NCBI RefSeq assembly: GCF_013820765.1
Contig: NZ_JABJVM010000003.1
Span: forward strand, 124,001 to 188,000
Direction of reading: 5' to 3'
DNA from: Paenilisteria rustica
GTDB lineage: Bacteria; Bacillota; Bacilli; Lactobacillales; Listeriaceae
Length of the DNA: 64,000 nt
Part shown: piece by piece, positions 1-8,659 of the stretch
Layout of the letters: the number at the start of each line of letters is the position of its first letter
Position numbering within the stretch: the first letter of the stretch is position 1
Program-made: the position numbers and the translations under genes
The notes under the pieces: model-generated
Database searches by the model: none
What the model saw: the letters and a program-made list of their open reading frames with translations, nothing else
What the model was told of the DNA's origin: nothing

Positions 1-52
1 AAATAGGGTTCTGGGCAGCGCTCGGAATCCTGATGAAAAGGGAGGATTTTTG

Positions 53-1513
53 ATGAAGAAGAAATTGTTTCTCGTTATGATTTTGAGTTGTGTGATGTTG
101 GTTATGGCGGCTTGTGGTAGTGATAAATCGGCGAGCGGAGATAGTGAAGTCACGCTGAAATGGTATATGATTGGGACGCCGCAGAAGGATAATGATAAGG
201 TGATGAAAGAGGTCAACAAATATACGCAGGAGAAGCTTGGTTTTGGCGTGGATATGACGCAAATCGACTGGGGCGACTACGGTAGCAGAATGCAAACGAT
301 GATTAATTCGGGCGAAAATTTTGATATCGCTTACACTGCTGCCGGGGAATTTGTAACGTATTCTCAAAAAGGCGCATTCATGGATATTTCGAAGTATCTC
401 GATAATGAAGGTAAGAAAATGAAAGCCGAATTGAACAGCCAACTTTGGGAAGGCGTGACGATGGACGGAAAAGTTTATGGCGTGCCTTCCAACAAAGAAA
501 TTGGTGAGCAGCAAGTGTATGTTTTCAATAAAGACCTTGTTGATAAATACAAAATGGACGTCTCAAAAGTCAATTCATTTGCCGATCTTGGCCCGCTTTT
601 GAAAACAATCAAGGAAAATGAGCCGAACATCACGCCGATTGGTGGGAACAAGGATTTTAAACCGGTAACGCCGTTTGATTATTTGATTGACTCTGCGGTT
701 CCGCTTCCATTTGCGGTGGATGAGTACAATGATACAGGCAAAATAGTGAATTTTTATGAGCAGCCTGAAACGATGAAAATTTTGAAAGATTTGCATGGTT
801 TTTATAATGATGGCTATGTGAGTAAGGATATTGCGACGTCGACCGATCCGTGGTCTTACGAGAAGGAAAACTGGTTTGTGCGCATTGAGAAATATCAGCC
901 GTACGCGGAATCGATTTGGGATAAGCAGACGAATGGTCAGTATAAAGTAGTGACGCAGCCAATCATGAAAACGCCAATTGTGAAAAATAGTTCTGTAACC
1001 GGAGCGATCCAGGCGGTATCGGTAACATCGAAACACCCGAAAGAATCGGTGGAGTTCTTGAATTTGCTGAACACAGATCCGTATTTGCGTAACCTAGTTG
1101 ATAAAGGAATCGAAGGGACGCATTACAAGGAGTTAGCGGATGGCAGTATTGAGGATTTACCAGCACGTGTGGAGCGTTATTCGATGCCAACCTACGCGCT
1201 CGGAAATCACTTTATTTTGAAACGTTATTCGGATGAGCCGAAAGATAAGTGGGAGAAATTCAAAGAGTTTAATGAGGAATCAAAAGCATCGCCAGGACTC
1301 GGATTCTATTTTGATTCGAAAAATGTCCGCACAGAAATCGCCGCGATAACGAACGTTTGTAATGAATTCGGGCCGGCACTTCTAACTGGGACAGTGAACC
1401 CAGATGATTACATGCCGAAATTCAAGAAGAAATTGAACGACGCGGGAATGAAAACGGTGATGGTGGAGATGCAGAAGCAGTATGATGCGTTTAAGAAAGA
1501 GAATAAGGAATAA
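53..1513 (+). CDS. Extracellular solute-binding lipoprotein, ABC sugar transporter type (DUF3502)
   Basis: A 486-residue substrate-binding lipoprotein of a carbohydrate ABC importer, expected to be anchored outside the membrane. The N-terminus is Lys-rich, then hydrophobic, and ends in a lipobox (MAAC, Cys near residue 21). The body has the type I solute-binding layout and the C-terminal region resembles DUF3502, usual in LplA-like oligosaccharide-binding proteins. The start chosen is ATG 53 with GGAGG at 41-45, seven bases upstream; an in-frame TTG lies one codon earlier. Permease genes would be expected upstream, outside the window. The substrate is unknown. Confidence 0.88.
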   Translation: MKKKLFLVMILSCVMLVMAACGSDKSASGDSEVTLKWYMIGTPQKDNDKVMKEVNKYTQEKLGFGVDMTQIDWGDYGSRMQTMINSGENFDIAYTAAGEFVTYSQKGAFMDISKYLDNEGKKMKAELNSQLWEGVTMDGKVYGVPSNKEIGEQQVYVFNKDLVDKYKMDVSKVNSFADLGPLLKTIKENEPNITPIGGNKDFKPVTPFDYLIDSAVPLPFAVDEYNDTGKIVNFYEQPETMKILKDLHGFYNDGYVSKDIATSTDPWSYEKENWFVRIEKYQPYAESIWDKQTNGQYKVVTQPIMKTPIVKNSSVTGAIQAVSVTSKHPKESVEFLNLLNTDPYLRNLVDKGIEGTHYKELADGSIEDLPARVERYSMPTYALGNHFILKRYSDEPKDKWEKFKEFNEESKASPGLGFYFDSKNVRTEIAAITNVCNEFGPALLTGTVNPDDYMPKFKKKLNDAGMKTVMVEMQKQYDAFKKENKE

Positions 1514-1566
1514 GGATGAGCATAATGAAAAGGTAATGGAATATTAGATAGACCGACTAAAACGCT

Positions 1567-1607
1567 AAGTCGTGGTTCGATAGCCTCTATCAAACCACGA
1601 CTTTTCT
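1567..1607 (+). terminator. Rho-independent terminator after the solute-binding protein gene
   Basis: An 11-bp perfect inverted repeat (AAGTCGTGGTT with AACCACGACTT), extended by GATAG/CTATC in the loop, is followed by a T run. It separates the sugar-binding gene from the BlaI-like operon. Confidence 0.8.
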
Positions 1608-1637
1608 GCGTTCTAAAACTAATTTCCAAACAAATGC

Positions 1638-1686
1638 TTGACTTTTAAAAACTACAACTGTAGAATGTAATTAACGACAGATGTAG
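1638..1686 (+). promoter_or_regulatory. BlaI-type promoter with two operator dyads
   Basis: TTGACT (1638-1643) and TAGAAT (1661-1666) are 17 bp apart. Two similar dyads, CTACAACTGTAG (1652-1663) and CGACAGATGTAG (1675-1686), lie 23 bp centre to centre; the first overlaps the -10. Paired TACA/TGTA dyads are typical targets of BlaI/MecI repressors, so autorepression of the downstream pair is likely. Confidence 0.7.
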
Positions 1687-1708
1687 AAAATGAAAGGAGG
1701 GGGAAGAA

Positions 1709-2074
1709 ATGAAGCGATTACCAGATGCAGAGTTTGAAATTATGAAGGCTGTTTGGAAAAGCTCGCCGCCAGTTTCGACGAATGAAATCATCGCGGTGCT
1801 GGATGGTGATAAACACTGGAAACCGCAGACTGTTCTTACTTTATTAGTGCGCTTGATTGAGCGTGACTTTTTAGAGAGTGAGAAAGTTGGGCGGGAAAGG
1901 GTTTACACGCCGATCGTTACCGAGGAGATGTATCTTCAATCGGAGACGGAGCAGTTTATGGATAAGCATTACAATAATTCGCTGGTGGGCCTCGTTAACA
2001 CGCTGTATAAGGGCGGCGATATGTCAGATGATGATATTGACGAGCTAAAAGACTGGCTTTCAAAAAGGAGTTGA
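1709..2074 (+). CDS. BlaI/MecI/CopY-family transcriptional repressor
   Basis: A 121-residue winged-helix repressor of the Penicillinase_R family. The N-terminal half (LPDAEFEIMKAVWKSSPPVST followed by a helix ending in TVLTLLVRLIERDFL) is the characteristic DNA-binding domain; the C-terminal helices mediate dimerisation and are where the cognate protease cleaves. AAAGGAGGGGG precedes the ATG. It lies six bases upstream of a BlaR1-like membrane protease gene, the usual signal-transduction pair. Nothing nearby encodes a beta-lactamase, so the regulon is probably not penicillin resistance in the classical sense. Confidence 0.9.
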   Translation: MKRLPDAEFEIMKAVWKSSPPVSTNEIIAVLDGDKHWKPQTVLTLLVRLIERDFLESEKVGRERVYTPIVTEEMYLQSETEQFMDKHYNNSLVGLVNTLYKGGDMSDDDIDELKDWLSKRS

Positions 2075-2080
2075 TAAGAT

Positions 2081-4036
2081 GTGGGGAGAATAACATATAA
2101 CATACTAGAAGCATCCATTACAATGTCCATTATCATCGTGTTAGTATTACTATTTCATCACTTCTTTGGTAAGAAATATTCAGCAAAATGGCGCTACTAT
2201 ATTTGGTTTGTCGTGCTAATCGGATTGCTACTACCATTTCGATTCGAGTTTGAAAAGGCTTTGATTGAAGCGCCGATTATTACGGCAACCAGCGTGAGCG
2301 AGCCACCAGTGACGGATACTATGGATGAAATAACGAACGTTAATCAGGTAGCGACAACTGTGGCGCCAGCGTCAGAGCCGTTTTGGACGCTACCAGTTAT
2401 ATTGTACAGCGTTTGGCTTATGGGATTTCTTATTTTTCTAGGCTATAACATTTGGAAACACTATAGCTTTTTGCGAATGGTGAAAAGATGGACAACGCCA
2501 GTAACGGACGCCGCTATTTTAGCATTATTTGAACAGGAGAAACGCAATGTAGGGGTGGATTCAAAGCGCATTGGTATACGTATGTGTAAATTTGAAATCA
2601 GTCCGATGCTCATTGGTTTCCGAAAGCCAACGATTTTATTACCGGAAAAACCGATTGATGCAGAGGAAATGGCTCTCATTTTGCGACATGAACTGGTACA
2701 TTTTAAACGCAAAGATTTATGGGTGAACGCAGCACTTTTAGTTGCAACAGCGATCCACTGGTTCAATCCGTTTGTATATCTGATGGGTAAAGCGTTCCAA
2801 AATGACTGCGAAGAATCTTGTGATGAAAGATTGCTAACAGGTGAAGATATGGAGAAACGAAGAACGTATGGTGAAGCTATTATTGGCCTGATAAGAAATA
2901 AAGATGTAAGACAAACAGCACTATCAACTAATTTTTATGGAGGTAAGAAAACATTGAAAAATAGACTAACATCAATCATGGATACAGGTAAGAAGAAAGC
3001 AGGCGTGGCGGTACTTTGTCTAGGAGCTACAGCAGCGGCAGTTGTACTATCAGGAAGCTTATTCTTGAACCAAGGTAGCGAAAAAGCGGAAGCCTCAGAA
3101 ATTTCAGCGGCACGTGCTAAGCAAATCGCCTTAGCAGAAACAGGCGGCGGAACGATTGTGAAGTACAGCTTGGATTATGAAAATGGCAAGAAAATGTATG
3201 ATATCAAAATCGTGAACGGTAACACGGAGTACGAAATGGATATCAGCGCAACCGACTCAAAGATTTACAGTTTTGAGAAGAAAACAATAAAAGCGGCAGC
3301 AACAAACTCTGCACTCAAAGTAACGCCAGCAAAAGAAATCACAATCGAAAAAGCTAAGCAAATCGCGCTAGCAAAATCAGGTGGCGGAACGGTTACAAGC
3401 GCGAAAGTGGATTATGAAAATGGCAAGAAAGTCTTTGATATTAAGATTACAAATGGCAATGTGAAGCATGAAATGGACGTTAACGCAACGGATTCAAAAA
3501 TTTACAGTTACGAAAAAGAAACAATCAGAACTGTAGCTAATAACAATAACGGCACGACAAATAATAAGGCGCAAACAACAACGCCGAAAACAACGACACC
3601 ACCGAAAACTAGTACTACAACACCAAAAGCAACAGAAATTTCAGCTGCAAAAGCGCAACAAATTGCACTTGGAAAAACGGGTGGCGGACGTGTTACGAAA
3701 TCGTATGTTGATTATGAAAATGGCCGTAAAGTATACGATATTACAATTGTGAACGGCAACTATGAGTATGATTTGGAAATTGGCGCGACGAATTCCGTTG
3801 TATATAGTTTTGATAAGGAAGTAATCAACAGAGCTACAACACCGGCGCCAACAAAGCCAACAAAACCGTCTACTAGTGGAAACGCATCTAGCAACAATAA
3901 TAGCACATATAACAACTATGATGATGACGATGATCGTTATGATGATGATAAATATGATAAATATGACAACGATGACGACGACAAATATGATAATGATCAA
4001 GACGACGATAATGATGATAGATACGATAACGACTAA
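2081..4036 (+). CDS. BlaR1/MecR1-like M56 membrane protease with three PepSY repeats and Asp-rich tail
   Basis: A 651-residue sensor-protease. Transmembrane segments lie near residues 13-28, 40-53 and 107-125; the zinc-protease motif HELVH is at residues 203-207, followed by a conserved acidic stretch (NDCEESCDERLL). After another membrane helix (about 308-328) come three tandem PepSY-like repeats, each starting ISAAKAQQIAL-like and containing VDYENGKKVYDI-like, then a Thr/Pro linker and an Asp/Tyr/Lys tail of about 45 residues. Classical BlaR1 ends in a penicillin-binding domain; here the extracellular sensor is PepSY, so the signal is not a beta-lactam covalent adduct. The start is GTG 2081 with AAAGGAG upstream. 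Its likely target is the BlaI-like repressor just upstream. Confidence 0.85.
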   Translation: MGRITYNILEASITMSIIIVLVLLFHHFFGKKYSAKWRYYIWFVVLIGLLLPFRFEFEKALIEAPIITATSVSEPPVTDTMDEITNVNQVATTVAPASEPFWTLPVILYSVWLMGFLIFLGYNIWKHYSFLRMVKRWTTPVTDAAILALFEQEKRNVGVDSKRIGIRMCKFEISPMLIGFRKPTILLPEKPIDAEEMALILRHELVHFKRKDLWVNAALLVATAIHWFNPFVYLMGKAFQNDCEESCDERLLTGEDMEKRRTYGEAIIGLIRNKDVRQTALSTNFYGGKKTLKNRLTSIMDTGKKKAGVAVLCLGATAAAVVLSGSLFLNQGSEKAEASEISAARAKQIALAETGGGTIVKYSLDYENGKKMYDIKIVNGNTEYEMDISATDSKIYSFEKKTIKAAATNSALKVTPAKEITIEKAKQIALAKSGGGTVTSAKVDYENGKKVFDIKITNGNVKHEMDVNATDSKIYSYEKETIRTVANNNNGTTNNKAQTTTPKTTTPPKTSTTTPKATEISAAKAQQIALGKTGGGRVTKSYVDYENGRKVYDITIVNGNYEYDLEIGATNSVVYSFDKEVINRATTPAPTKPTKPSTSGNASSNNNSTYNNYDDDDDRYDDDKYDKYDNDDDDKYDNDQDDDNDDRYDND

Positions 4037-4059
4037 TATCAAAATCGAGTAACAACAAT

Positions 4060-4108
4060 AAAAAACATCTAATTAATTCCTGTAAATGGAGTGTTAGATG
4101 TTTTTTGT
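4060..4108 (+). terminator. Rho-independent terminator after the BlaR1-like gene
   Basis: AAAAAACATCTAA (4060-4072) pairs with TTAGATGTTTTTT (4094-4106), making a 13-bp stem with a T tract. It could work on both strands. Confidence 0.8.
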
Positions 4109-4226
4109 TATGGTGTCATTGATGAGAAATTGTTGTCTACCCTGCTTTTTGTTAAAGGCCAGTTCTTGAATGGAACACGCTATTTTAACGGTAGGCCTGT
4201 CGTTAAGGCAGGTTTTCCATTATTTG

Positions 4227-4256
4227 TTGTTAAGTAGCGTGACTTTGAGATATAAT
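4227..4256 (+). promoter_or_regulatory. Candidate promoter for the DUF975 gene
   Basis: TTGTTA (4227-4232) and a perfect TATAAT (4251-4256) are 18 bp apart, about 50 bp upstream of the start codon. The -35 match is weak. Confidence 0.45.
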
Positions 4257-4307
4257 GGTGGTAACTGTTGACATCAGCAGAATGACAGGAAGATAAGGGG
4301 ATACATA

Positions 4308-5036
4308 ATGAAAAAGATAGCAAAGCAGAGGTTAAAAGGAGTTTATTTTTATTCGATTATTGTTTGGTTGGTTTGTATGTATGTGACAGGTGATCTAGGT
4401 ACGACTTTTATCATATTCGGTGATTGGACAACTTCCATTCCAACACTCGGAGATCTTCTGCCAAAATCAAATCTAACAAATATAATTTTAGTCGTGTTCT
4501 ATACACTGGTTATTTTGCCAGTAATCGCATCAATTCAGTGGTTTTTCTTAGACATCGCAGAGGAGAAAAAAACAAGCTGGCGTGTGATTACAGACGTTTT
4601 TACACGAACGAATTATTTGCGGTATTTCCTAGCGAGTTTATTGACCTTGATCTTTGTTGTATGTTGGGGCTTACTCCTGTTCATACCTGGATTGGTCAAG
4701 TCATACAGCTATTCCCAGACGTTTCGATTAATGCGGGATAATCCAGAACTAGGCGCGCTTGAAGCTATTACACTAAGCCGTGATCGAATGCGAGGACGTA
4801 AATTCGATCTGCTTCTGCTACATCTGAGTTTCGTTCTCTGGTTTATCATCCCAATCGGCGTTCAAATTGCTGGTACTACGACGGGGCATCAAAATCTAGA
4901 AGTCCTCGCAGGATATCTATTTTTTGTAATACTTATCTTTGTAGGACCATATTATCAAACCACGAATGCCATATTTTATCGTGAAGAGATCAGATATGCA
5001 CCCGATGAATTACCACTTGTAAAATTTCAGAGTTAG
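4308..5036 (+). CDS. DUF975 family integral membrane protein
   Basis: A 242-residue polytopic membrane protein with about five or six hydrophobic segments. The central stretch IPGLVKSYSYSQTFRLMRDN and the following helix ALEAITLSRDRMRGRKFDLL, then a late PYYQTTNAIFYREE, are the hallmark of DUF975 proteins. The family's biochemical role is not established; it is often linked to envelope biology. AAGGGG precedes the ATG. It may be cotranscribed with the following DUF1801 gene, 11 bp away. Confidence 0.82.
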   Translation: MKKIAKQRLKGVYFYSIIVWLVCMYVTGDLGTTFIIFGDWTTSIPTLGDLLPKSNLTNIILVVFYTLVILPVIASIQWFFLDIAEEKKTSWRVITDVFTRTNYLRYFLASLLTLIFVVCWGLLLFIPGLVKSYSYSQTFRLMRDNPELGALEAITLSRDRMRGRKFDLLLLHLSFVLWFIIPIGVQIAGTTTGHQNLEVLAGYLFFVILIFVGPYYQTTNAIFYREEIRYAPDELPLVKFQS

Positions 5037-5047
5037 GAGGAGTTAGC

Positions 5048-5401
5048 GTGGTTGAAACAGTAGACCAATATATCGCCGAGTTAGAGCTGGATGAGCAACG
5101 GAAATGGACGATGACGTTTGTTTCATTTATGCGTGAAAATTATCCGGACTTTGAGGAGAAGATTTCATATCAGATTCCAACATTTAAATTTGGCAAGCAG
5201 TATATCGCGTTTTCGAATGCCAAAACACATTTTTCGGTGCATACGCTGGATTTTGAGTTGGTTTTGGAGATGAAAACGCGGTTATCGCATGCGAAATTTG
5301 GTAAGGGTTGCGTGAAAGTGAAGTTTGAGGATGATGACGCGATTCCGGAGCTTTTCAAGTTTTGCCGGGAAATTGTTGTGAGAAACCAAATAGGATTGTA
5401 A
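5048..5401 (+). CDS. DUF1801 / YdhG-like (iron chaperone fold) protein
   Basis: A 117-residue cytoplasmic protein of the DUF1801/YdhG fold: an N-terminal helical stretch (VDQYIAELELDEQRKW), the conserved KISYQIPTFKFGKQYIAFSN block and a C-terminal helix. Bacillus YdhG-like members have been described as frataxin-like iron chaperones; that role is only inferred here. The start is GTG 5048 with AGGAGG at 5036-5041. A terminator follows at 5406-5442. Confidence 0.8.
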   Translation: MVETVDQYIAELELDEQRKWTMTFVSFMRENYPDFEEKISYQIPTFKFGKQYIAFSNAKTHFSVHTLDFELVLEMKTRLSHAKFGKGCVKVKFEDDDAIPELFKFCREIVVRNQIGL

Positions 5402-5405
5402 ATGG

Positions 5406-5442
5406 AAATCGCCCAAGTTGGATGACAACTTAGGCGATTTTT
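5406..5442 (+). terminator. Rho-independent terminator
   Basis: AAATCGCC-AAGTT pairs with AACTT-GGCGATTT across a short loop (one mismatch), followed by T6. It ends the DUF975-DUF1801 unit. Confidence 0.8.
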
Positions 5443-5571
5443 TGGCGTCTAGAAACACTTTTGGCATAAATGTGGATTGCAACATCGGATTTTTTGAGAT
5501 TAGATACTTGGTTTCGTGGTATATTCAAACAGGAACATTTGTTCTTAAAAAGAGAATGGAGGAATTTTGAG

Positions 5572-7380
5572 ATGTATGATGATACGATTTTAGATGGAGC
5601 AGTTGTGAACGTGAAAGATGTGTTATTTGGCGCAAAAGGGGATGGAGTGACGGATGATACAGTGGCGATTCAGGCTGCGATTGATGCATTGTTTGTATCG
5701 CCGCTTGGTCCAGACTCGACGGTTGCGATGGAAGGGGGAATTGTGTTTTTCCCACCTGGGGAGTATGTGATTACAAAGCCGATTCGTTTGGAAAATACCG
5801 GGGTCAAATTGATGGGAGCGTCACCGGTTTCGTCTATGATTGTTCCACGAGGCGAGTTGGTGACGGATGCAGGCGGCGCGAAAAAGATCTTGTTTGACGG
5901 GAAAGAAGAAGGAAATGCTGCGATTGAAATTAAGTATATTAATAAAGAGGGTAAGCGGACGTTTATGCGGAATATGAATATTCAAAATCTTGGTTTCGAT
6001 ATGGGGAACATAAATAAAACGACGATGATTCGTGTGATTCGGCCTTATGATTTGTGCCATTTTGAGAATTTGATGTTTGTGAATATCCGCGGAACGGCGA
6101 TTGCTTGTATTAGTGAATATCCGGATAATATGCAGCCGGAGCCAAAAGGATTGGGTCAGGGAATTATTTTTCGGGATATTCATATTGATAATAGTGCGAC
6201 GGTGCTGGATAGTTGGAAGAATGGGCAGTATGTGACATTTAATAAGTTACTCGATCAGGGTCGACCGCAAGATGCGACGGAGCCGGCGATTTATTTGGAG
6301 AATGTGAATGAAAGTTATATGGATAATGTGAAAGTGAATGCGACTGGTGTGGAGGTTGATTTGGATGGGAATGTGGTGCGTGATGCGGCGAACCAAACTA
6401 CCATTTCTTATGCTCCGAGGTCGGCAGTTTTGATGGAAGGCTGCCAAGGTATAAATATTCACATGTCGTCGTTTAATCAGCTGAGCAAGCCGGCGGTTGA
6501 TATTCGTCGTGGAACGATGGGAAAACAAGGCGCGTCGATTTATCATTTTATCGGTGGGAATACGTTCGAGGAGATTTCGGATGCAGCGATTCGGATGGAT
6601 GGAGATGTTGTGGCAGCTGGTGCGGGCAAGAATGTTAGCAATATTATTGTGGAGGAAAACCGGATTCTTGGCAAAAAGCAACCGGAATATGTGTATGTGC
6701 TCGATAATTGCGATTTGGTTACGATTCACGGTCGTGCCAGTGTGAAAGTCGGAAAAAATGCGCTGAATACGACGATTTATGCTATGGATATTAATAAACC
6801 AGATACAGAAAATCTGATTTTGGGTAAGCGGAAAATACTTGATGAGGGACAGCGAACGTTGATTATTGGGCGGGAATATCGATTCGATGACTACACGCAA
6901 ACGCTCGCTATCAATTCAGTTGTGAAACCAGCCGGTGCGATTTTACCAGTGCAAAAAATGGCGGACTTAGCGCGGGCTTCGGTGAATAATATTGGTAAAA
7001 TGGCGTTTGTGAGGGAAGGAACGGGCGCTACGGAGCAAGATAATTTGATGTATGTAAAAAAATGTTTGGACGGGACGCATCAATGGGCACGCGTTCAGAG
7101 CCAGATTGTGTACACGGAAACGGTGACGCCGGTTAAATATAAACTGAGTGCCTCTTATATTACGGGAACTTACACGGGGAATGTGAAAAAACTACGCGTG
7201 ACGGCAACGAATAGCTCGGGGACAGTGATTGATAAGCAAGGTGGCGAATTTTTGGCGGATGGGACGTTTCGTTTCTACTATAAAACGGTGTTGAATAATA
7301 TCAATTATGATGTTAAACTTCAAGTACTTGGAGCGAACGACGAGATTATTTACAAGACGGGGCTCGAATTAGAGGCGTAA
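5572..7380 (+). CDS. Pectate-lyase-superfamily (parallel beta-helix) protein
   Basis: A 602-residue protein. Residues 10-35 (VVNVKDVLFGAKGDGVTDDT) are the signature opening of Pectate_lyase_3 / GH55-like right-handed beta-helix proteins, seen in phage tail spikes and polysaccharide lyases. The middle has repeated short beta turns; the last about 110 residues look like a separate beta-sandwich carbohydrate-binding or adhesion end. ATG 5572 has TGGAGGA upstream; a longer frame from 5470 lacks a ribosome site. There is no signal peptide, unusual for a secreted enzyme, so export or localisation is open. No catalytic residues can be assigned by eye. Confidence 0.75.
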   Translation: MYDDTILDGAVVNVKDVLFGAKGDGVTDDTVAIQAAIDALFVSPLGPDSTVAMEGGIVFFPPGEYVITKPIRLENTGVKLMGASPVSSMIVPRGELVTDAGGAKKILFDGKEEGNAAIEIKYINKEGKRTFMRNMNIQNLGFDMGNINKTTMIRVIRPYDLCHFENLMFVNIRGTAIACISEYPDNMQPEPKGLGQGIIFRDIHIDNSATVLDSWKNGQYVTFNKLLDQGRPQDATEPAIYLENVNESYMDNVKVNATGVEVDLDGNVVRDAANQTTISYAPRSAVLMEGCQGINIHMSSFNQLSKPAVDIRRGTMGKQGASIYHFIGGNTFEEISDAAIRMDGDVVAAGAGKNVSNIIVEENRILGKKQPEYVYVLDNCDLVTIHGRASVKVGKNALNTTIYAMDINKPDTENLILGKRKILDEGQRTLIIGREYRFDDYTQTLAINSVVKPAGAILPVQKMADLARASVNNIGKMAFVREGTGATEQDNLMYVKKCLDGTHQWARVQSQIVYTETVTPVKYKLSASYITGTYTGNVKKLRVTATNSSGTVIDKQGGEFLADGTFRFYYKTVLNNINYDVKLQVLGANDEIIYKTGLELEA

Positions 7381-7394
7381 GGAGAGATGTGACA

Positions 7395-7754
7395 GTGACG
7401 AAATACCCGACGATTCACGAGGCGGCGCTCAGTTTGAAAGGCGCGACGCACGACTATAAAGAAGAATGGGGCGCGGATCGCTTTTTTGTAGGTGAAAAAA
7501 TGTTTGCGATGCTCGGAACGAACAAAGAAGGCCGCGATATTCTCACGGTAAAAGTGGAGCCGAATCAGGGCGAGATTTTGCGGTCAGAAAACCAAGCGAT
7601 TATCCCAGGCTACTACATGAATAAATCACATTGGGTGTCGGTATTATTAGAGGAAGAAAACAATGCAGAATTCTTAGCCAAATTGTTAGCGCATGGTTAT
7701 GAACAAGTCTTGCGAAAACTCCCGAAATACCGTCAAAAAGAGATAGAAGGCTAA
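7395..7754 (+). CDS. MmcQ/YjbR family protein
   Basis: A 119-residue protein of the MmcQ/YjbR (DUF419) family, a CyaY-like fold reported as DNA-binding-like. Conserved features visible are YKEEWGADRFFVGEKMFAML in the first half and the C-terminal IIPGYYMNKSHWVSVLLEE block. The start is GTG 7395, because AAGGAGAG at 7379-7386 gives eight bases of spacing; GTG 7389 is too close. It follows the beta-helix gene by 14 bp, so the two probably share a transcript. Function unproven. Confidence 0.8.
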   Translation: MTKYPTIHEAALSLKGATHDYKEEWGADRFFVGEKMFAMLGTNKEGRDILTVKVEPNQGEILRSENQAIIPGYYMNKSHWVSVLLEEENNAEFLAKLLAHGYEQVLRKLPKYRQKEIEG

Positions 7755-7755
7755 G

Positions 7756-7801
7756 AAAAAGAGATTATCGCCGTCAAAAGGTAGCGATAATCTCTTTTTG
7801 T
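7756..7801. terminator. Bidirectional Rho-independent terminator
   Basis: AAAAAGAGATTATCG pairs with CGATAATCTCTTTTT, a perfect 15-bp stem, between convergent genes, with T runs on both strands. Confidence 0.85.
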
Positions 7802-7802
7802 A

Positions 7803-8378
7803 TTATGATTTCAGGTCAGCTAATTGCACCCGATCAATATCTTTAAAATCGGTTAAATATTCGGCTGCGTCTTTTTTCATTAGCGCCATCGCAATGCTCT
7901 CTGATTTAGCATTGACGTTATCCCATAAAGCGTCAGGAACGATTACGATTTTCGTCGCGTAAGCACGTGAATCTCCAAACGTGATATTGCCGCCGTATGT
8001 GACCGGTTGCTCTTTTCCGCCAATCGAGATTTTCGTTGCATCACCTTGCGCCAATAAAAGCAGTTTCCCGTTTGTCGCAGGCAGTTCTTTCAATTTCTCT
8101 GTTTTCTTAGAATCAACTATTTTCGTGAAAGCCTGTTGTTTTTGCATTTTTTTCGCATCAGATTCCTTCAAGAAAACCGTCAAATTGTCGCCTTCACCAT
8201 CTTGTTTTGCCTCATAAACAGTAGATGAATCGATGTTTTTCTTATTGCTAGCAATCGCTTTCGTTACCTGATCCTGACTGCCGTAGACAATCAAGCCCTC
8301 CGCTTTGTCAAAAATACAACCAGACAAGACGAGTAAAAGACCGCCCAGAACCATTCCTATAAGTATAAATTTCTTCAT
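7803..8378 (-). CDS. Lipoprotein of unknown function
   Basis: A 191-residue predicted lipoprotein. The start at 8378 gives a clean signal sequence (MKKFILIGMVLGGLLLVLSGC) with lipobox LSGC and Cys at residue 21; a ribosome site (GGAGTTGGGAATAAC) precedes it. An upstream-extended frame to 8549 has no supporting start. The mature part is soluble, Lys/Asp-rich and about 170 residues long. I do not recognise the family with confidence. It is divergent from purA and convergent with the MmcQ/YjbR gene. Confidence 0.75.
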   Translation of the reverse strand: MKKFILIGMVLGGLLLVLSGCIFDKAEGLIVYGSQDQVTKAIASNKKNIDSSTVYEAKQDGEGDNLTVFLKESDAKKMQKQQAFTKIVDSKKTEKLKELPATNGKLLLLAQGDATKISIGGKEQPVTYGGNITFGDSRAYATKIVIVPDALWDNVNAKSESIAMALMKKDAAEYLTDFKDIDRVQLADLKS

Positions 8379-8528
8379 GTTATTCCCAACTCCTACAATA
8401 GATTGAGCATTTCTCGTAGCTCTTAAATCTATCTTACCGAACTTCAAGACAGGTTTCCTGCGATTTACGTGACAAGATATGTAGCTTTTCTTACGTTTTT
8501 GTAGGAAGGTTGTCATTTTGCGTATAGA

Positions 8529-8600
8529 CGAACGATTTTTGCATTCCATTTCGAAAACGTTCGATAATTCATTGACTATTGCTGGGACAAACGGTACAAT
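8529..8600 (+). promoter_or_regulatory. purA promoter with paired PurR boxes
   Basis: TTGACT (8572-8577) and TACAAT (8595-8600) are 17 bp apart. Just upstream are inverted half-sites GAAC (8530-8533, within ACGAACGATT) and GTTC (8559-8562, within AACGTTCGAT), 25 bp apart. The GAAC-N24-25-GTTC layout is that of the Bacillus-type PurR (PRPP-responsive) PurBox pair, so purine repression is likely. The 281 bp between the divergent genes hold nothing else that I can support. Confidence 0.7.
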
Positions 8601-8659
8601 TAGTAGTGGAAAAAGCTTGCGAAATCGAGCTTAAAAGACCAATTAAATGAGGTGTTTAG

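Noticed and set aside
3641-4042. 133-codon minus-strand frame of Ile/Val-rich sequence
   Set aside because: It is the shadow of the Asp-rich tail and PepSY repeats of the BlaR1-like gene; GAT/GAC read backwards gives Ile/Val.
5470-5571. 34-residue N-terminal extension of the beta-helix protein
   Set aside because: No ribosome site; ATG 5572 follows TGGAGGA and begins the family signature region.
6247-6900. 217-codon minus-strand frame
   Set aside because: Shadow of the beta-helix gene; no ribosome site and biased, low-complexity composition.
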